Shown: piece by piece, positions 59,801 to 64,000 of the stretch | Layout of the letters: each line of letters opens with the position of its first letter | How positions within the stretch are numbered: position 1 is the stretch's first letter | NCBI RefSeq assembly: GCF_043641665.1 | Contig: NC_092183.1 | Coordinates: 20,231,001 to 20,295,000, forward strand | DNA from: Enoplosus armatus | Taxonomy: Eukaryota; Chordata; Actinopteri; Centrarchiformes; Enoplosidae | Length of the DNA stretch: 64,000 bases | Direction: 5' to 3' | Made by a program: the position numbers and the translations under genes | Notes under the pieces: generated by a model | Database searches by the model: none | The model's input: the letters and a program-made list of their open reading frames with translations, nothing else | What the model was told of the DNA's origin: nothing

Positions 59801-62800
59801 AGTGAGTCATTTTTGGTGCCAGAGTTATTTTCTAAAAGTAGACCCAAGCTATTTTTTTTGATGAGGTGCAATCCTCTCTTCCAGTGGTGTTTGAAGGGAC
59901 GCTGTGTGTCCTCAGATGAGCTCAGCTCCTCAATGGGGGTGCATGGCTCCTGGTCCAGCTGGTCGGAGTTCTCCCCCTGCTCACGGACGTGTGGCGGTGG
60001 AGTCACTCATCGCACGCGGAAGTGCAATAACCCAAGGTAAGAAATTTGATGCCAGCGTCAGTCACGATCAGCGCTGAAGATCCTGTGACTTTACTTTAGA
60101 AGATGACGCGCTTTAAGTGTCACCACAACATATTTGTCATGTCTGGTTTTTCAGACCTGCTTTTGGAGGGAATGATTGTGAGGGACCGGATATTGAGGCT
60201 GAACTTTGTCACCAGCGGGTAAGTTCTTACTGGTCATGTTTACAGAGGGCCTCCGTACAGTAGGTCAGTACTATTTGCTCAGTGGATCATCGTACCCAGG
60301 ATCGTCCCACATTTGAATGATCTTTTGTCAGTAGTCCGCAGCCTGTGCCTCCAAAGATAGAAGCCTCGACGGGATGACTCAGAGAATTAGAGGCAAAGAA
60401 GTCATTTAAAAGTGAGACCATGAGCTTTGGGCAAAGTGAGCCGTTCTCAAAATCAATTTTAGATAAAGACGAATGTTCTGCCCTGAATGCTTCTATAGTA
60501 GCTTGAGGTTGAAGGTGGATTCAGACACCATCATCAGGCCAGGAAAGTAAAATAAATAAATCCCTGTTTTTCCTCCCACACGTGTTGCTGCAGCCATGTA
60601 AGCACTCCCAGCTGGATTTCATGGCAGAGCAGTGTTCCCAAACAGACCTCCACCCCCTTTACCTGCTACCAAACACTGCCTCCTTCTACACCTGGATCCC
60701 TGCTGTGGGCTTTGCACAAGGTGGGCCTAAAGGAAACCTGTTTGGTTTCCATATATAAAGGGACAAAACCTTCATCTGTAACGTTTTTCTCTGTTTTGCC
60801 TTTTTTTTAATTCTTCTCGACTCACAACTAGGGGATGAGCAGTGCAGATATATGTGCCAGTCAGATGGAGACAACTTCATAGTGAGCCGCGGCTCTCAGT
60901 TTGTGGATGGGACTCGCTGTGAGTCAGACAGCCCGCCCCCCTTTGGCTCCACAGCTGCTTGCCTAAGAGGGAAATGCCAGGTAGAAATGACTAAGAGAAC
61001 AGATCTTACTCTTTCACACTTTTCTTCTTCTTTTTTTTTTTATACACTCAGTCTTACACCTTTGTGAATTTCCTGTCTGTCTCTGATCAGCTGTTTGGCT
61101 GTGATGGTGTGCTGCACTCTGGGAAAGTGAGGGATGTGTGTGGGGTGTGCGGTGGAGATGGATCGTCCTGCAGCTTGACCTCTGACTCCTACACTGGTGG
61201 TCAGGCCAGAGGTAACACATTCAATGACAGAAGATGAATTGGAACCAATTTTGACGATTGATTAATCATTTGTTAAGCAAACATATCAAACACCATCTGA
61301 TTCCTGCTTCTCAAATGTAATGATTTCCTGCTTCTTTTTTTTTAGACTGTTTGTCAGACAAAACAAGCTATTTTAAGATTTATTCTTGGGACCTGGGAAC
61401 ACGTGACATGTGTCACTTTCCACTATATCTAAAGGAATGTTTTACTGATTAATTGCATAAAAGAATCAATAGATTAATTAGCAATGTTGGTTACAGCCCT
61501 ACTTCCTGTATTGTCTTCCATGAGTTATAATCAGTGCTTTCTGTTTCAGAGTACACCACCTTCATCTCTCTGCCATTGAACGCCACACAGGTTCATATTG
61601 TCAACAGGGCACCTGTTTTCACTCATATGGGTGAGTGTCATCACTGTGCAAGAGATTTGTTTCTACAGCAGGACGAAAACTCAGGAGTTGCGTTTGTGTC
61701 CGCAGCTGTAATGGTTGGGGATCAGTACGTTCTGTCTGGGACGGGCAGCATGGCACTGAATACGACCCACCCCTCCCCACTGGATGATAACCGCCTAGAG
61801 TACGGCCTCCGTCTGACCCCTGACCTTTTGCCCGAGATGGAGGAGCTGCTGCTGCCCGGACCGCTGCAAGAGGAGATAAACGTACAGGTCGGGAGAGAAA
61901 AACCTTCATTTTTGAAAGATGAATTCTAGTTCAAGAGGTGGCCTTTCTTCAACATTTGAAAACTAAAAAAATGTAGCTTTTACCACATCGCATCTTTATA
62001 TGACGTTATAAACTCAGTAGAAATCAAATGGGGATAACCACGTGTGCAACATCTGACATTTATGAATATTTTTCTCTTTGCAGGTCTATCGCAAATATGG
62101 AAAAGAATATGGAGAGAAAACGAATCCGAACATTAGCTACCAGTTCTACGTACCTACCAGAAACAGTGACGTGATGGACATCACACCTAAAGGCAAATGG
62201 CAAATCTTCACCACACCCTGCTCAGTCTCTTGTGGTTCAGGTCAGTAACTGTTCATCTCGAGTCCTATCGAAAAGCACAAAAAGAATACCCAGCGTAATA
62301 TAGTTTGATGGCATGTGTCATTATACATGACTGCACATTATAAAATCAGGTTTCTTGTTTTAGGAGGCAATGAGATCCCATAGAGGAGGCATTTGTACGT
62401 CAGCGTGCAGCAATGTTGACCTTTTTGAGCAATCTTTTATCCCGTTCTTACAGTATCTGTCGATCATGTTCAGTTTTCTCTTTCTACACATATTCACCTG
62501 TTTTTACAGGCACACAGAAGCATGCATATGTCTGTGTAGACAAAGACACCAACAACCATTTGGAGGAACACAATTGTGAAACACCTTCTCCACCCATACC
62601 ACTTCACACCACCTGCCAGCTCTCACCCTGTCCCCCCAGGTTAGGTTCATCCTCAACTCTGTTCCCTCCTCATGGACTGACATATCCATGCAGCGCAGCA
62701 CAAATGGCTATACATGAATAATTTACTGTCTTACAGGTGGGATGCAGGGACGTTTGGGCCTTGCAGTGCCTCCTGCGGTGGAGGAGAGAGAGTGCGTCCC

Positions 62801-64000
62801 GTAAGATGTGTTCAGAAACACGGAGCCGACGTGGTAAAGGTTCCAGACTCTGAATGCCCACCTGACACAGCTCCAGACACTGTTGAAAAATGTAGCCTGC
62901 AACACTGCCCTGCCAGGTATACAGTCTACAGAGTACTGGTGATCATTAGGTGCCCAGATATGTATTAATTACCAAGAGCGCGTGGGTCAAATAACTCCCT
63001 CTGACCACAGAATACACTGGTGTTATCCTGCTGCCTCAGTTTGAACACGAACAATATTAGCTTTTAAGTGAAAACCCTCTTATGTGTGTTTACAGATGGC
63101 GTGTGTCAGAGCCAGGGGAATGTTCCGCAGTGTGCGGGCCAGGAGAAGCAAAACGTGTCGTGTCATGTGTCCGGCCAGAAGACGGTCAGGATGTTGAAGT
63201 GGATCAAAGCTTTTGTTCAAAGCAGATCAAACCACCTGACTCTGTGCCCTGTGTGGTAGATGTTTGTCCCATCGGGTGGGAATCTAAAGGAGAGGTGAAG
63301 TAGAAAATGACTACAATCTCAGTCTTATTTCAAGTCTTGAAGCAATGTCTAAACCTCATCTTTCTTGACTCTGACAGCCCGTGTTAAAGTCTGGCTTGTT
63401 GCCACGCTCTAGACAGGCTCCTGTGTATGTCTGGAGTCCTGTCATCAGCCAGTGCTCAAAGACCTGTGGCAATGGTATGTGAAAAAAAATACACTCACCT
63501 TCACTCAGAAACAGCATTTCCTCATCAGATAAGGTCAACCAAAGCCCGCTGCTTATGTAGGAACCCTGCAGGTGTGGTTTTCCTGCGTGGACCACCAGAC
63601 CAGACTGGGGGTGCCTGACTTCCACTGTGATGCTTCCACCAAACCTCCTTCTCAGTCGGAGACCTGCAACACATTCCACTGCCCTCCCGCGTGAGACACC
63701 ATGCCTGACATGCACATAACAACAGCACGTCTCATATTTGTCTTGAGGATGTAGTCTACTATGTGTCCATTATTGTTTCAAATGAGGGTTTGAAAATTAC
63801 AGCAGCAAAATGCTTTTTATAACAACCAGGTGGCGCTCTAAGCAAGGAGTCTGCAGTGTAACGTGTGGAGGAGGGGTGGCCAACAGGGTGCTGTACTGCG
63901 CTGGAGAAACAGAGGGGGAGGAGGAGGTGGTGGAGGATTCAGAGTGCAGTGACTTTCCCAAACCCACAGCAGTGGTTTCATGTAACACGCACAGCTGCCC
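56432..64000 (+). CDS. adamts13: ADAMTS13, von Willebrand factor-cleaving protease, 24 exons, 3' end beyond the window
   Basis: ADAMTS13 is the plasma zinc metalloprotease that cleaves the VWF A2 domain. Coding exons are 56432-56512, 56731-56756, 56846-56892, 57099-57232, 57570-57653, 57862-57986, 58089-58235, 58974-59108, 59416-59566, 59680-59784, 59885-60036, 60155-60218, 60594-60720, 60832-60980, 61091-61211, 61550-61630, 61706-61887, 62084-62240, 62510-62639, 62737-62916, 63096-63294, 63378-63474, 63561-63690 and 63830-64000+. All join in phase (2,975 nt). Recognition rests on [48 protein letters not shown] and the spacer YGKEYG, all closely matching ADAMTS13 rather than other ADAMTS proteases. 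The short propeptide also fits. Later TSP and CUB domains should follow to the right. Confidence 0.97.
57099..59108 (+). CDS. adamts13: adamts13 exons 4-8: furin site and metalloprotease domain
   Basis: Exon 57099-57232 opens with a furin-type site RLRR|S (residues 55-59) and continues [15 protein letters not shown]. Exons 57570-57653, 57862-57986, 58089-58235 and 58974-59108 complete the reprolysin fold. The zinc ligands are H210, H214 and H220 with catalytic E211 (HEIGHSFGINHD). The codon for S215 within the motif is split by an intron. The Met-turn is FMMASDG. Confidence 0.96.
59416..59784 (+). CDS. adamts13: adamts13 exons 9-10: disintegrin-like domain
   Basis: Exons 59416-59566 ([22 protein letters not shown]) and 59680-59784 ([20 protein letters not shown]). 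In the human enzyme this domain binds the VWF A2 region near the scissile bond. Confidence 0.95.
59885..60218 (+). CDS. adamts13: adamts13 exons 11-12: end of disintegrin-like domain and TSP1 repeat 1
   Basis: Exon 59885-60036 encodes WCLKGRCV and then [19 protein letters not shown]; exon 60155-60218 adds the remainder ([16 protein letters not shown]). WSSWSEF carries the W-x-x-W C-mannosylation pattern, and CSRTCGGG is the O-fucosylation consensus. Confidence 0.96.
60594..61211 (+). CDS. adamts13: adamts13 exons 13-15: cysteine-rich domain
   Basis: Exons 60594-60720 ([22 protein letters not shown]), 60832-60980 ([26 protein letters not shown]) and 61091-61211 ([23 protein letters not shown]). 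The position of the human RGD (RGDSF) reads RGSQF here. Confidence 0.95.
61550..62240 (+). CDS. adamts13: adamts13 exons 16-18: spacer domain and start of TSP1 repeat 2
   Basis: Exons 61550-61630 ([19 protein letters not shown]), 61706-61887 ([11 protein letters not shown] to [12 protein letters not shown]) and 62084-62240 ([16 protein letters not shown], then CSVSCGSG). The spacer is the main VWF-binding exosite and the main autoantibody target in human thrombotic thrombocytopenic purpura. Exosite positions R549, F573, K641, Y642 and Y646 here align to human R568, F592, R660, Y661 and Y665 (numbering from memory). Confidence 0.93.
62510..62916 (+). CDS. adamts13: adamts13 exons 19-20: TSP1 repeats 2 and 3
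   Basis: Exon 62510-62639 finishes repeat 2 ([19 protein letters not shown]). Exon 62737-62916 is repeat 3 ([27 protein letters not shown]). Confidence 0.93.
63096..63690 (+). CDS. adamts13: adamts13 exons 21-23: TSP1 repeats 4 and 5
   Basis: Exon 63096-63294 encodes [20 protein letters not shown] through VPCVVDVCP. Exons 63378-63474 and 63561-63690 encode [17 protein letters not shown] and LQVWFSCVD through CNTFHCPPA. The acceptor before 63561 (TTATGTAG) has a poor pyrimidine tract but is the in-phase choice. Confidence 0.9.
63830..64000 (+). CDS. adamts13: adamts13 exon 24 (partial): TSP1 repeat 6
   Basis: Begins [19 protein letters not shown] and runs open to the window edge at NTHSCP. 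An acidic run of glutamates and valines lies in the middle. Confidence 0.92.

Noticed and set aside
1..64000. CRISPR arrays, operons, phage or insertion-sequence genes, tRNA or rRNA genes
   Set aside because: None seen. The regularly spaced repeats are microsatellites and Ig exons, and the gene structure is vertebrate throughout.

Overview
The window is vertebrate nuclear DNA, almost certainly from a ray-finned fish. The genes are intron-rich with mostly GT-AG introns, the introns are short, CA/GT microsatellites are dense, and there are dispersed short elements of the kind common in fish genomes. There is no prokaryotic or viral gene organisation. Three protein genes account for every exon I can support.

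(1) Positions 1 to about 34,950, minus strand: the 5' portion of a hemicentin gene, assigned hmcn2. I resolved 63 coding exons (9,729 nt, 3,243 codons), all phase-compatible and without frameshift or stop. They encode a signal peptide, a von Willebrand A domain with a DVTGSM metal site, a hemicentin linker region, 30 complete Ig domains and the beginning of a 31st. The gene runs off the left edge, so the C-terminal Ig, G2F and EGF modules are not seen.

(2) About 36,200-51,900, minus strand: ncs1 (neuronal calcium sensor 1, frequenin). Seven coding exons, one of only 25 nt, encode a complete 190-residue protein. A probable 3' UTR with one AATAAA signal lies downstream. A CpG-rich, CRE-containing 5' region at about 51.6-51.9 kb is the probable promoter and non-coding first exon.

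(3) 56,432 to the right edge, plus strand: adamts13, the von Willebrand factor-cleaving protease. Twenty-four coding exons (2,975 nt) run from the signal peptide to the sixth thrombospondin repeat. The remaining TSP repeats and CUB domains lie beyond the window.

The three genes are not a functional operon. hmcn2 makes a secreted extracellular-matrix protein, ncs1 a myristoylated neuronal calcium sensor and adamts13 a plasma protease. ncs1 and hmcn2 lie in tandem as I recall NCS1 and HMCN2 do on human 9q34, which supports the hmcn2 assignment. adamts13 is head-to-head with ncs1.

I did not find an undescribed multi-gene system. The items most worth checking are two frame-critical microexons, a probable GC-AG intron, a 24-nt A tract next to the hmcn2 start codon, a substituted exosite residue in ADAMTS13, an open unassigned exon candidate upstream of ncs1, two small inverted-repeat element families and a near-perfect hairpin in an hmcn2 intron.
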